In this document: piece by piece, positions 22,047 to 29,414 of the stretch
Layout of the letters: each line of letters opens with the position of its first letter
Numbering within the stretch: the stretch's first letter is position 1
Origin: a virus
Strand: one strand, 5' to 3'
Virus record (IMG/VR): IMGVR_UViG_3300042010_000145
Location: 1-47,309 of that record
DNA: 47,309 bases
Position numbers and translations under genes: made by a program
The notes under the pieces: model-generated
Told to the model about the DNA's origin: nothing
The model's database searches: none
Seen by the model: only the letters and a program-made list of their open reading frames with translations

Positions 22047-23088
22047 AGCGACGATTCGCCACCAAGTCTTGCTCGAGCAATTGAAGTCGGGCGAAGTCGA
22101 GAAAATCGCGAAGTACCTGCGCGAAATCGACAAGGTGGTGCGCGACCGGTTGAGTCGCGATGACTTGACGGGCTGGGGGCGGGATCGGCTGGAGCAGATG
22201 CTGGCAGAGGTCGATGGACAGATCCTTGCTATCTACTCGCGGTATTCGCGGCAGCTCAACACAGACTTGGTGGACATTGCTGAGTACGAGGCAGCATTTG
22301 AGACGCGCAGCCTGGATCAGGTGCTGGTGAATTACTCTGCTGTTACTCCGACGCTGCCAGCGCTAAGGGCTGCGATCAAGGCCAGGCCACTGCAAGTGCA
22401 GGGCGCGGGTGGCGGTAAGCTTCTTGAGCCATTCCTTGAGGATTGGACCAACACTGAGCGCAGTCGGGTTGTCAACGCAATCCGCCTCGGGTTTAGCCAG
22501 GGCCTGACCAACTTCCAGATCATCCAATCGATTCGCGGAACGAAAGCGGCGAACTACAGCGACGGCATTCTGGCGATCAACTCCAGAAACGCCGACGCCA
22601 TCGTTCGAACCGCTGTTCAGCACGTATCGAACGTGGCGCGCTTCGAGACCTGGAACGCAAACCGTGATGTTGTCACCGGTTACCGCTGGGTTGCGACCCT
22701 CGACAGCCGTACGACTCAGGCTTGTCGGTCGCTTGATGGTCGGGTGTTCAGCATGGGTAACGGCCCGATGCCGCCGGCGCACATTCGCTGCCGGTCAACG
22801 ACAGTCGCCGAACTGGATAGCCGCTTCGACTTCCTCAAGGAGGGCGCGACGCGGTCCAGCAAGGACGGTTATGTCGATGCCGGCATCACGTACTACGACT
22901 GGCTCGCCAAACAGCCTGCATCGTTTCAGGACCAGGCTATCGGCAAGGCGCGGGGCAAGTTGTTCCGTGATGGTGGACTTTCCACTGAGCGCTTTTCGGC
23001 GCTGCAACTCGACCGTCGATTCAAGCCTCTGACCCTGGAGCAGCTGAAGGCTATCGAGCCGCTGGCGTTCGAGCGTGCCGGGATTTGA
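22021..23088 (+). CDS. Minor head protein, MuF/SPP1 gp7 type
   Basis: 355 residues. The C-terminal half carries the 'phage head morphogenesis' signature: NADAIVRTAVQHVSNVARFETW, WVATLDSRTTQACRSLDGRVF and PPAHIRCRSTTV. Such proteins bind the portal and enter the head in small number. The N-terminal half is helical (HQVLLEQLKSGEVEKIAKYLREIDK). It starts within the last 26 bp of the portal gene. Confidence 0.85.
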   Translation: MATAPVLIEATIRHQVLLEQLKSGEVEKIAKYLREIDKVVRDRLSRDDLTGWGRDRLEQMLAEVDGQILAIYSRYSRQLNTDLVDIAEYEAAFETRSLDQVLVNYSAVTPTLPALRAAIKARPLQVQGAGGGKLLEPFLEDWTNTERSRVVNAIRLGFSQGLTNFQIIQSIRGTKAANYSDGILAINSRNADAIVRTAVQHVSNVARFETWNANRDVVTGYRWVATLDSRTTQACRSLDGRVFSMGNGPMPPAHIRCRSTTVAELDSRFDFLKEGATRSSKDGYVDAGITYYDWLAKQPASFQDQAIGKARGKLFRDGGLSTERFSALQLDRRFKPLTLEQLKAIEPLAFERAGI

Positions 23089-23103
23089 CCAAAACTATTC
23101 ATA

Positions 23104-23127
23104 CCGCCGCCTACGGGCGGTTTTTTT
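23104..23127 (+). terminator. Hairpin within the head gene cluster
   Basis: CCGCC TACG GGCGG followed by seven T. A strong intrinsic terminator between head genes, so late transcription has to read through it. Confidence 0.7.
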
Positions 23128-23169
23128 ACGCCTGCAAAGCGGGCCGACCAAACCCAAGGGGTGCACCAA

Positions 23170-23898
23170 GTGGCAGATGAAAACGAAATCGACCTAGAAA
23201 ACCCGGCAATCAAGGCCGCTATCGCGACTGCCGCCGAAGCATCCGTTGCCGGGCTGAGCAACAAAAACAAGGAACTGCTGGGAAAACTGAAGGATGCCAC
23301 CGGCCGCATTACTCAGTTCGAAAGCCAGTTCGAAGGCCTGAACATCGATGCGGTGAAGAGCCTGCTGGCCAAGGCCGGGCAGGACGAAGAAACCAAGCTG
23401 CTGACCGAAGGCAAGATCGACGAGGTCTTCGGCAAGCGCACAGAGCGCCTTCGCGGCGACTTTGAAAAACAATTGGCTGGCGAGAAGGCCCGTGCGGATA
23501 AGTCCGACGCCTTCGCCAGCAAGTTCCGAGACAAGGTGCTCGGCGACTCCATTCGCGCTGCCGCGATCAAGGCCGGCGCGCTGCCAGAGGCGACGGACGA
23601 TCTGATCCTGCGCGCCAAAGGCCAGTTTTCGCTGAATGAAGAAGGTGAAGCAGTCGCTGTCGACAAAGATGGCCAGGCCATCCTCGGCAAAGACGGCAAA
23701 ACCCCACTGTCTCCTCTGGAGTGGGCTGAATCCTTGCGCGAAAGCGCACCTCATCTGTGGCCAAGGGCTTCAGGGACCAATGCCCCGGGCGGGGGTGGCG
23801 GTAATGCCGCATTGAAGCGCTCCGAAATGTCCTCCGTTCAGAAACGTGAATTCCTCACGAAGAACGGCCAAGACGCATACCTGAAACTGCCTAAATAA
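23170..23898 (+). CDS. Capsid scaffold protein
   Basis: 242 residues from GTG 23170 (MADENEIDLENPAIKAAI). AAGGGG lies 7 nt upstream; an in-frame GTG at 23161 overlaps that site. It is charged and helical with a coiled coil (NKNKELLGKLKDATGRITQFES), a Gly-rich linker (APGGGGGN) and a basic C-terminal helix (SEMSSVQKREFLTKNGQDAYL), which is the plan of phage scaffolds. It lies immediately before the capsid gene. No protease motif is seen. Confidence 0.72.
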   Translation: MADENEIDLENPAIKAAIATAAEASVAGLSNKNKELLGKLKDATGRITQFESQFEGLNIDAVKSLLAKAGQDEETKLLTEGKIDEVFGKRTERLRGDFEKQLAGEKARADKSDAFASKFRDKVLGDSIRAAAIKAGALPEATDDLILRAKGQFSLNEEGEAVAVDKDGQAILGKDGKTPLSPLEWAESLRESAPHLWPRASGTNAPGGGGGNAALKRSEMSSVQKREFLTKNGQDAYLKLPK

Positions 23899-23909
23899 CG
23901 GAGTAACAC

Positions 23910-24851
23910 ATGGCGACTACCGTCAACTCGGACATGATCGTTTATAACGACCTTGCCCAAACCGCCTACCTGGAGCGCATCCAGGATGTCATCGATGTGT
24001 TCAACGGCTCGTCCGGCGGCGCAATCGTGCTGGACAACGAACTGATCGAAGGCGACCTGCGCAAGCGTGCTTTCTACAAGCTCGGCGGCGCGATCGCTCA
24101 CCGTGATGTGAATTCGGTCGCGGCTGTTGTCGGCCAGAAGATCGGCGCAGGCGAAGTGGTCGGCGTTAAGGTGCCGTTCAAATACGGTCCTTACGAGACC
24201 ACCGAAGAGGCGTTCAAGCGCCGCGCTCGTTCCCCGGAAGAGTTTTCCGAGCTGGTCGGCATGGATTACGCCGATGCTGTGCTGGAAGGCTACATCCAGT
24301 ACGCCATGGCCGCCTTGAAGGCAGCTATCGGCGCGAACGCCAACATGGTCGCAGCTGCCAGCTTTGCCACTGACGGCAAGAAGGCGCTGACTAAGGGCAT
24401 GCGCAAATTCGGCGATCGCTTCGGCCGCATCGCGATGTGGACCATGGACTCGGCGACCTATTTCGATATGGTCGACCAGGCCATCACCGACAAGATCTAC
24501 GAAGAAGCAGGCGTCGTGATCTACGGCGGCCAGCCAGGCACCATGGGCAAGCCGGTTCTGGTGTCCGACACCATTCCGGCCGACACCATCTTCGGCCTGC
24601 AGGCGGGCGCGATCAAAATCACCGAATCCCAGGCTCCAGGGTTCCGGTCGTACCCGATCAACAACCAGGAGAACTTGGCGATGGGCTTCCGCGCCGAGGG
24701 CACTTTCAACCTGGACCTGCTCGGCTACAGCTGGGCTGACGCGGTTGGCGGCATCAATCCAAGCCTGGCAGCCATCGGCACTGGTGCGAACTGGACCAAG
24801 TACGCGACCAGCGACAAGGTTACCGCCGGCGTGCTGATCAATCTGACCTAA
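23910..24851 (+). CDS. Major capsid protein
   Basis: 313 residues (MATTVNSDMIVYNDLAQTAYLERIQDVIDVFNGSSGGAI). It matches from memory the capsid family with an N-terminal MTVY-ND-AQ-AYLER motif found beside DUF4055 portals. The central and C-terminal parts (FGRIAMWTMDSATYFDMVDQAI; YPINNQENLAMGFRAEGTFNLDLLGY) look like an HK97-type fold. Position after scaffold and before connectors fits. It forms the capsid shell. Confidence 0.85.
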   Translation: MATTVNSDMIVYNDLAQTAYLERIQDVIDVFNGSSGGAIVLDNELIEGDLRKRAFYKLGGAIAHRDVNSVAAVVGQKIGAGEVVGVKVPFKYGPYETTEEAFKRRARSPEEFSELVGMDYADAVLEGYIQYAMAALKAAIGANANMVAAASFATDGKKALTKGMRKFGDRFGRIAMWTMDSATYFDMVDQAITDKIYEEAGVVIYGGQPGTMGKPVLVSDTIPADTIFGLQAGAIKITESQAPGFRSYPINNQENLAMGFRAEGTFNLDLLGYSWADAVGGINPSLAAIGTGANWTKYATSDKVTAGVLINLT

Positions 24852-24901
24852 CGGTCTGCCCAAACACGGCAGCTCAGCGATGGGCTGCCTTGGAGGATTT
24901 C

Positions 24902-25159
24902 ATGGAACTAACTTACTCTGCGCAGAGCGCGGACTTTGATCCGGATAAGCGCTATCGCAATCCCGAATACTTCGAGCGGCCAGAGTCCGGCGTGACCAAG
25001 GTCACTCTGGTAGGAGAGTGGCCTGCTGTGGCTGATGCTTACAAGGTTATCGACGTCGAAGTGGTCGTGACCAAGGCATCAAAGGAAAAGAAATCTGCCA
25101 AGGAAGAAGCTGTGGGCCTGGCTGCCGCAGATACCAAGCGACTGACCGATACGGAGTAA
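24902..25159 (+). CDS. Small head-region protein
   Basis: 85 residues from ATG 24902 (MELTYSAQSADFDPDKRYRNPEYFERPESGVTKVTLVGEWP), GGAGG 6 nt upstream. A short beta-rich part is followed by a Lys/Glu-rich tail (TKASKEKKSAKEEAVGL). It lies between capsid and connector genes; it may be a head decoration or a connector accessory. Family not recognised. Confidence 0.6.
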   Translation: MELTYSAQSADFDPDKRYRNPEYFERPESGVTKVTLVGEWPAVADAYKVIDVEVVVTKASKEKKSAKEEAVGLAAADTKRLTDTE

Positions 25160-25162
25160 CAC

Positions 25163-25660
25163 ATGCTCATCATCGAAGACGGCACCGGTAAGCCTGACGC
25201 CGAAAGTTTCTCGACGGCCGAGAGCCTGGCGATGTACGCGGTCAAGTTCGGCCGCACCATCCCGGCAACCGAGCCAGAGCAGGAAGCACTGCTGCGCCGC
25301 GCCGCTGTCCAGATGATGGCTTTGACCTGGAAGGGCAGCAAATCGAGCGCGGCCCAGGCATTGCCTTGGCCTCGCCGCGGTGCTCAGGTAGACGGCGAGA
25401 TCCTTTCGCCGACCTATATTCCGGCCCGCATCGAATACGGACAGATGGCGTTGGCGGTTGAGATCCACACCGACGACATCGACCCCCCATCACAGCGAAC
25501 CGGAGCCGTGATCCGTGAGCGCGTAGAGGGCGCGGTCGACGTGCAGTATGCAGAGGCCAGCAACAGCGGCTACCTTCTGCCGGCCGCACCTGATCGCCCC
25601 AGCGCGACCCAGTTCGCCGACTACCTTGCCCGACGAGGGCTGTTCGCCATAAGGGCCTGA
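25163..25660 (+). CDS. Head-tail connector (DnaT_2-like adaptor)
   Basis: 165 residues. It begins MLIIEDGTGKPDAESFSTAESLAMYA and continues EQEALLRRAAVQMMAL and ALPWPRRGAQVDG: the pattern of the adaptor family annotated DnaT_2 or 'putative DnaT-like ssDNA-binding'. In tailed phages this gene slot, after the capsid, is the head-tail adaptor that docks on the portal; the DnaT name is historical. Confidence 0.7.
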   Translation: MLIIEDGTGKPDAESFSTAESLAMYAVKFGRTIPATEPEQEALLRRAAVQMMALTWKGSKSSAAQALPWPRRGAQVDGEILSPTYIPARIEYGQMALAVEIHTDDIDPPSQRTGAVIRERVEGAVDVQYAEASNSGYLLPAAPDRPSATQFADYLARRGLFAIRA

Positions 25661-25662
25661 GC

Positions 25663-26052
25663 ATGAGCGCTTTCTACAACCGTATGGCCGCCACTGCTTT
25701 GCGGTTGATTGAGCGATTTGGCCAGGCCGCAACGCTTTCCGATACGCCCGAACCAGACCCTGATGACTACGACCCAGTGACCGGCACGGGGCCCGTCATT
25801 GTGCCCGTCACTCAGCCCGGCCAGGTGATCCTGCTGGACTACACGGTGCAGGAGGCCGGCATCATCAACGCGGCCGGCTCTCTGGTTCAGCAAGGTGATA
25901 AGAAGATCATGCTCGCCGCCAAAGGGCTGTCCTGGCCGCCAACGATGACCGCCACCATCCTTGTCGACGGCCTGACTTGGACGATCGTTAATATCAAATC
26001 CACCAATCCAGCCGGCACGCCGCTGGTCTATGAGCTGCACGGGAGGCGCTGA
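25663..26052 (+). CDS. Head-closure / stopper-type connector
   Basis: 129 residues (MSAFYNRMAATALRLIERFGQAATL...GQVILLDYTVQEAGIINAAGSLVQQGDKKIMLAAKGL). Helix followed by a beta barrel, the usual build of stopper proteins. It starts 2 nt after the adaptor stop. Role from position and fold style: closes the portal channel and joins the tail. Confidence 0.65.
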   Translation: MSAFYNRMAATALRLIERFGQAATLSDTPEPDPDDYDPVTGTGPVIVPVTQPGQVILLDYTVQEAGIINAAGSLVQQGDKKIMLAAKGLSWPPTMTATILVDGLTWTIVNIKSTNPAGTPLVYELHGRR

Positions 26053-26441
26053 TGAGTTTTGCAGACGACATCAAGCGATTCGCCGCCAAGACCTCGAAGG
26101 CGCATGACGAAATCACTCGCGGCACCACCATTGCTCTGTTCAATGCAGTGATCAATGACACTCCGGTCGACACCGGGCGCGCTCGCGGCAACTGGCAAAC
26201 CACAGTAGGGCAGCCGGCCACCAATCAAATTGAAAGGGATGGCGCTTCAGCCTCAATTGCGGAAGCGGTTGCCAATACTCCCAAGGGCGCGGGTCAGGAG
26301 ACGATGCTGGCAAACAACCTCCCATACATCGTAGACCTTGAAAACGGGACGTCGAAGCAGGCGCCTCAGGGCATGGTCCATCGCAACGTTGACCGTTTCC
26401 AGAGGCTGATTGACGAGCAAGCCAGGAAGAACCGCGTATGA
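26052..26441 (+). CDS. Tail completion protein, HK97 gp10-like
   Basis: 129 residues. DDIKRFAAKTSKAHDEITRGTTIALFNAVINDTPVDTGRARGNW is the gp10-like motif (TPVDTGRLR-NW); PYIVDLENGTSKQAPQGMV is the second conserved part. It shares its first base with the stop of the preceding gene. Such proteins finish the tail end that meets the head. Confidence 0.75.
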   Translation: MSFADDIKRFAAKTSKAHDEITRGTTIALFNAVINDTPVDTGRARGNWQTTVGQPATNQIERDGASASIAEAVANTPKGAGQETMLANNLPYIVDLENGTSKQAPQGMVHRNVDRFQRLIDEQARKNRV

Positions 26442-26857
26442 GCGAGACCAAAATCAACGGCGCGCTGGTTGCTGCCTATCTGGCGAGCAATCTTTACTCT
26501 GCCGCCAAAACGGCTTGGGAAGGGAAGACCTTCACGCCAGTAACCGGCCAGGCCTGGGCCCGGCTCACGGACATGCCAACCGGTCGCGAACCTGCTGCGT
26601 TCGGCGGCGTCAACCCGGTCGAACGCAGTGGTTATCTGCAGATCGATATCTACCACCCGAACAACGCCGGCACCGGGCCAATCCTCGCCGACGCCGACAA
26701 GGCGCTGAGCTTCTACGCACCCGGGCTCGGCCTCGAATACCAGGGGCAGCGCGTGCACATCCGCAAGGCCGAGCGCTCGAAGATCACACCCGAGGCTGTC
26801 TGGACTGGCGTGAGCATCCTCGTTTATTACACGGCCTGGATCTTCCCGACCGCCTGA
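26438..26857 (+). CDS. Tail terminator protein (DUF4128-like)
   Basis: 139 residues (LASNLYSAAKTAWEGKTFTPVTGQAWARLTDMPTGRE...GYLQIDIYHPNNAGTG). Alpha-beta fold of the DUF4128 tail terminator group from memory. ATGA overlap with the preceding gene. A hexamer of this protein caps the growing tail tube. Confidence 0.7.
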   Translation: MSETKINGALVAAYLASNLYSAAKTAWEGKTFTPVTGQAWARLTDMPTGREPAAFGGVNPVERSGYLQIDIYHPNNAGTGPILADADKALSFYAPGLGLEYQGQRVHIRKAERSKITPEAVWTGVSILVYYTAWIFPTA

Positions 26858-26880
26858 TTCGCTCCCGCAGCAATACCCGC

Positions 26881-26904
26881 ACCCGCCCATTGAGCGGGTT
26901 TTTT
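26881..26904 (+). terminator. Hairpin before the tail tube gene
   Basis: ACCCGC, loop, GCGGGT then TTTTTT. Another terminator-like hairpin in the late operon, directly before the tail tube ribosome site. Confidence 0.65.
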
Positions 26905-26924
26905 CGTTCCAAGGAGATCCCTAA

Positions 26925-27830
26925 ATGGGCAGTTCAGCCAACGGCTCGGCCGTTCAGTATTACTACATCGAAGAGGTTGCGGGCGCGGTCCCGGCCACCC
27001 CGGCATGGAAACCGATCCGCTTCGTGAGTGCTGGACTGACTCCGAGCATCAACCAGGTCAGCACTGCCGAGATGAACCAGTTCCGCCAGCAACAGGCGAG
27101 CCGCGGAGGCACGTACAGCGTGGCCGGCGATATCGCGGTTGAGCTGTCGTTTTCCAGCTTCGACGACTTGATTCAGGCGGCAATGCAGGGCACTTGGACG
27201 GCAAACGTCCTGAAGGTCGGCAAGGTTGTGCGCACATTCACGATTCTGGAGCGACACACCGACATCGGTGTCGACTATGCGTATCGCGGCTGCCGCGTTG
27301 GCTCGATGGCAATCAGCGCGCCACTGAACGCTCCGGTCGGCGCAACCTTCAGCATGATCGGCACCAAGGCCGAAAAATATACCGTGCCGGTCGGCTCGAC
27401 GTACCTGCCGGCGACCACGACCGACATCATGATCACGACCAACCTGGCGCTGACAGAGGGTGGCGTGCCGGTGGCCTACGCGACCGAGTGGAGCGTCAGC
27501 CTCGACAACGGCATGGAGGCGCTGTTCGCCCTGGGCAGCCGCGAAGCCTTCGACATCTCCAACGGTGTCGCGGTCGTGACCGGCTCTATGAGCGCATATT
27601 TGGTCGACGCCATCCTCTGGGACAAGGTTCTCAACGAGACCTCCACCTCGCATGTGATCGAATTCACGGAAGGTGCCGACAGCTACACCTTGGAGTTGCC
27701 AAAGGTTCGCTACACCCAGGGCCAGAAGCAAACCAGCGGTCCAGGCGCGATCATCCCTCAGTACACCGTTAGCGCCGGCTACGACGCAACGCTGGCCACC
27801 ACCATGATGATCACGCGCACCGGCGTGTAA
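26925..27830 (+). CDS. Major tail tube protein
   Basis: 301 residues. KPIRFVSAGLTPSINQVSTAEM, AGDIAVELSFSSFDDLIQAAMQGTW and TFTILERHTDIGVDYAYRGCRVG match the phage tail tube family of non-contractile tails. The C-terminal repeat of similar strands (ATEWSVSLDNGMEALFALGS...) may be an immunoglobulin-like or second tube lobe. AAGGAG precedes ATG 26925. No tail sheath gene is present, which points to a siphovirus. Confidence 0.85.
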   Translation: MGSSANGSAVQYYYIEEVAGAVPATPAWKPIRFVSAGLTPSINQVSTAEMNQFRQQQASRGGTYSVAGDIAVELSFSSFDDLIQAAMQGTWTANVLKVGKVVRTFTILERHTDIGVDYAYRGCRVGSMAISAPLNAPVGATFSMIGTKAEKYTVPVGSTYLPATTTDIMITTNLALTEGGVPVAYATEWSVSLDNGMEALFALGSREAFDISNGVAVVTGSMSAYLVDAILWDKVLNETSTSHVIEFTEGADSYTLELPKVRYTQGQKQTSGPGAIIPQYTVSAGYDATLATTMMITRTGV

Positions 27831-27846
27831 TCCAATCCTCGCTTCC

Positions 27847-27872
27847 AAGCCCGCCACTGAGCGGGCTTTCTG
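27847..27872 (+). terminator. Hairpin after the tail tube gene
   Basis: AAGCCCGC, loop, GCGGGCTT followed by TCTGTTTT. Weak-to-moderate terminator; may tune the ratio of tube to chaperone mRNA. Confidence 0.55.
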
Positions 27873-27891
27873 TTTTCTGGAGCTATACCGA

Positions 27892-28317
27892 ATGACCACC
27901 AAAACCAAACCAGCCGAAGCCATCAAGCCATTCGCCCTGAGCGACTTCTTCACTCTGGGCGCGCTGGAAAAGGGCAAGAAATTGCCGCTGACTCTGCCCG
28001 ACGGCACCACCACCGAGTACCACCTGATGGTGCTGGGTGCCGATGCGCCGGCGGCGCGTAAGGCCCTGCTGGAAGCGACTCGTATCCTGCGCGATGAGGG
28101 CAAGGAAGGCATGTCGGTCGAAGAAGAAACCGCCATCTCCCAACGTGCCAATCTCCACTATCGCTCCGCGTTGGCGTTCGACTGGTCGCTGCCCGTGCCG
28201 TACTCGAAAGAAGCCATCGCCGAGCTGCTGCTCAACAACCCCGGCCTGTCGAATGATGTTGAGCGTCTGGCGAGCGACCGCGCCCGTTTTTTCGCTCCAG
28301 AGTTGAAAGCCTCCTAA
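27892..28317 (+). CDS. Tail assembly chaperone (G-type)
   Basis: 141 residues (FALSDFFTLGALEKGKKLPLTLPDGTTTEYHLMVLGADAP...). It sits between the tail tube and tape measure, and a second frame continues its product through a -1 slip near its end. This is the conserved G / G-T chaperone arrangement; the proteins coat the tape measure during tail assembly and are absent from the virion. The zero-frame product ends ARFFAPELKAS. Confidence 0.8.
   Translation: MTTKTKPAEAIKPFALSDFFTLGALEKGKKLPLTLPDGTTTEYHLMVLGADAPAARKALLEATRILRDEGKEGMSVEEETAISQRANLHYRSALAFDWSLPVPYSKEAIAELLLNNPGLSNDVERLASDRARFFAPELKAS
28287..28293 (+). promoter_or_regulatory. -1 programmed frameshift site
   Basis: The heptamer TTTTTTC is positioned as T TTT TTC in the zero frame (codons begin at 28288 and 28291), a classic X XXY YYZ slippery sequence. 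After slipping, translation proceeds in the open frame starting CGC TCC at 28293. Confidence 0.75.
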
Positions 28318-28625
28318 GTCACTGGGAAGGGGAGGCCAAGCTCAACAAGCCGGTCAAAGGATCGACCGCCACCACCCGTGATCACCTGACGCGGGTCTGG
28401 GAGATGACCAAGCACAAGCCTCGGGAGCTGGATATCCCGGCAATGCCCGAGGGCATGGGTTATCTGGCCGGCCTGTTCTGGGAGCTCAAGCGCACCAGTG
28501 ATCCGCTGACCTGGCAGGAAATGGACGCCTGGACGCGGATGATGGATCGACAGATCGAGCCGGAAGAGGCCCGGACGCTGATGAAGATGGATGGCATTCA
28601 CTGTCGGGTGATGAATGAGGGGTGA
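28293..28625 (+). CDS. Frameshift extension of the tail chaperone (T domain)
   Basis: The -1 frame is open from upstream of the slip to TGA 28625. It would add 110 residues (RSRVESLLSHWEGEAKLNKP...ELDIPAMPEGMGYLAGLFWELKRT...) to the first 134 of the G product, giving a 244-residue G-T fusion. No good independent start exists; ATG 28404 lacks a ribosome site. The fusion end is known to bind the tape measure in lambda. Expressed only by frameshift. Confidence 0.75.
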   Translation, partial: RSRVESLLSHWEGEAKLNKPVKGSTATTRDHLTRVWEMTKHKPRELDIPAMPEGMGYLAGLFWELKRTSDPLTWQEMDAWTRMMDRQIEPEEARTLMKMDGIHCRVMNEG

Positions 28626-28820
28626 GCCCAGTCCCGCGCCGGGCTTTTTGCATCCGGTCTCATCGAAATGCGTAACCACAAAGAAGCCCCAGCTTGCGAC
28701 CGGGGCTTCAGGTGACAACTCCGGCCTTCACGGAAGAGTCGCCACCGGGAAATATAGCACTGCGCTGGATAAGTGTTGGTTCGTAAGGATAGCCGTCCCC
28801 GCTCGCCTCGGCGGGGTTTT
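28625..28820. terminator. Cluster of hairpins before the membrane moron
   Basis: Three hairpins: 28625-28649 (AGCCC...GGGCT then TTTTT, rightward), 28683-28709 (GAAGCCCC...GGGGCTTC with its T-rich side on the minus strand) and 28797-28820 (CCCCGC...GCGGGG then TTTT, rightward). Together they isolate the following gene from the tail operon. Confidence 0.6.
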
Positions 28821-28873
28821 GGTCGTTCCTCTTCGATGGTGGTAGATTGCCGCTTTAACGGGAGGGATGCCGG

Positions 28874-29335
28874 ATGCAAAAAGCAATATTGTGCGTGCTG
28901 ATTCTGATCGCGGTGATTTTGGCACCTTGGTTGTTGGTTCCGATGGCTGCTGTTGTCGCTGCTCTTGTCGCCGCTTACGGGACATTGATGATGATTGCTT
29001 TGGGGCTGCTTGTCGTGGCCGGTATTGCTCTTCTGTTTGTGCGAAAGCCAAAGACGCTGGAAAATTCTCTTAGGGAGCGCAACAAGGAGTTCAACCGAAA
29101 GTACATGGAGCAAGCCAAAAAGGAGAGCCCTGAGAGAGAAGAGGGCGAGGTTGCTGCTAAGGGACAGGCAGAAAAGCTTGCGGCTTATACAGAAAAAGAG
29201 CTGACCAATGAGCCGACATCGCACTCCCCGCGAATGATCAAGTGCCCCCACTGCGCAGAATCTATTTCCAAGTACGGGCTCTGGTGCCCAAAATGTGGAA
29301 AAGATCCAAAGCTGATACGAAAACCAACAATCTGA
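28874..29335 (+). CDS. Membrane protein with C-terminal zinc ribbon (moron in the tail cluster)
   Basis: 153 residues. Two membrane helices at the start (CVLILIAVILAPWLLVPMAA; YGTLMMIALGLLVVAGIALLF), a long charged helix (RKPKTLENSLRERNKEFNRKYMEQAKKESPEREE), and a zinc ribbon (CPHCAESISKYGLWCPKCG, 125-143). GGAGGG precedes ATG 28874. A possible promoter (TTGGTC, 18 bp, TAGATT) lies in the leader. Terminators on both sides mark it as an insert between tail chaperone and tape measure genes. A lysogenic role at the inner membrane is inferred. Confidence 0.72.
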   Translation: MQKAILCVLILIAVILAPWLLVPMAAVVAALVAAYGTLMMIALGLLVVAGIALLFVRKPKTLENSLRERNKEFNRKYMEQAKKESPEREEGEVAAKGQAEKLAAYTEKELTNEPTSHSPRMIKCPHCAESISKYGLWCPKCGKDPKLIRKPTI

Positions 29336-29340
29336 AATGA

Positions 29341-29399
29341 GCCCGCCGAGCGCGGGTTTTTTTACGTCCGTAAACCGCCCAGCTAAGGCGGTTTTTTTT
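29341..29399 (+). terminator. Two terminators before the tape measure gene
   Basis: 29341-29363 (CCCGC...GCGGG then seven T) and 29374-29399 (ACCGCC...GGCGGT then eight T). The second ends directly at the tape measure leader. Confidence 0.75.
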
Positions 29400-29414
29400 C
29401 GCCTGGAGAAACAC

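Noticed and set aside
25163-25660. Replication protein DnaT
   Set aside because: The DnaT-like label of this family is misleading here; position among connector genes indicates a head-tail adaptor.
26934-28151. 405-codon leftward frame
   Set aside because: Antisense to the tail tube and tail chaperone genes; no ribosome site and His/Arg/Ala-rich composition.
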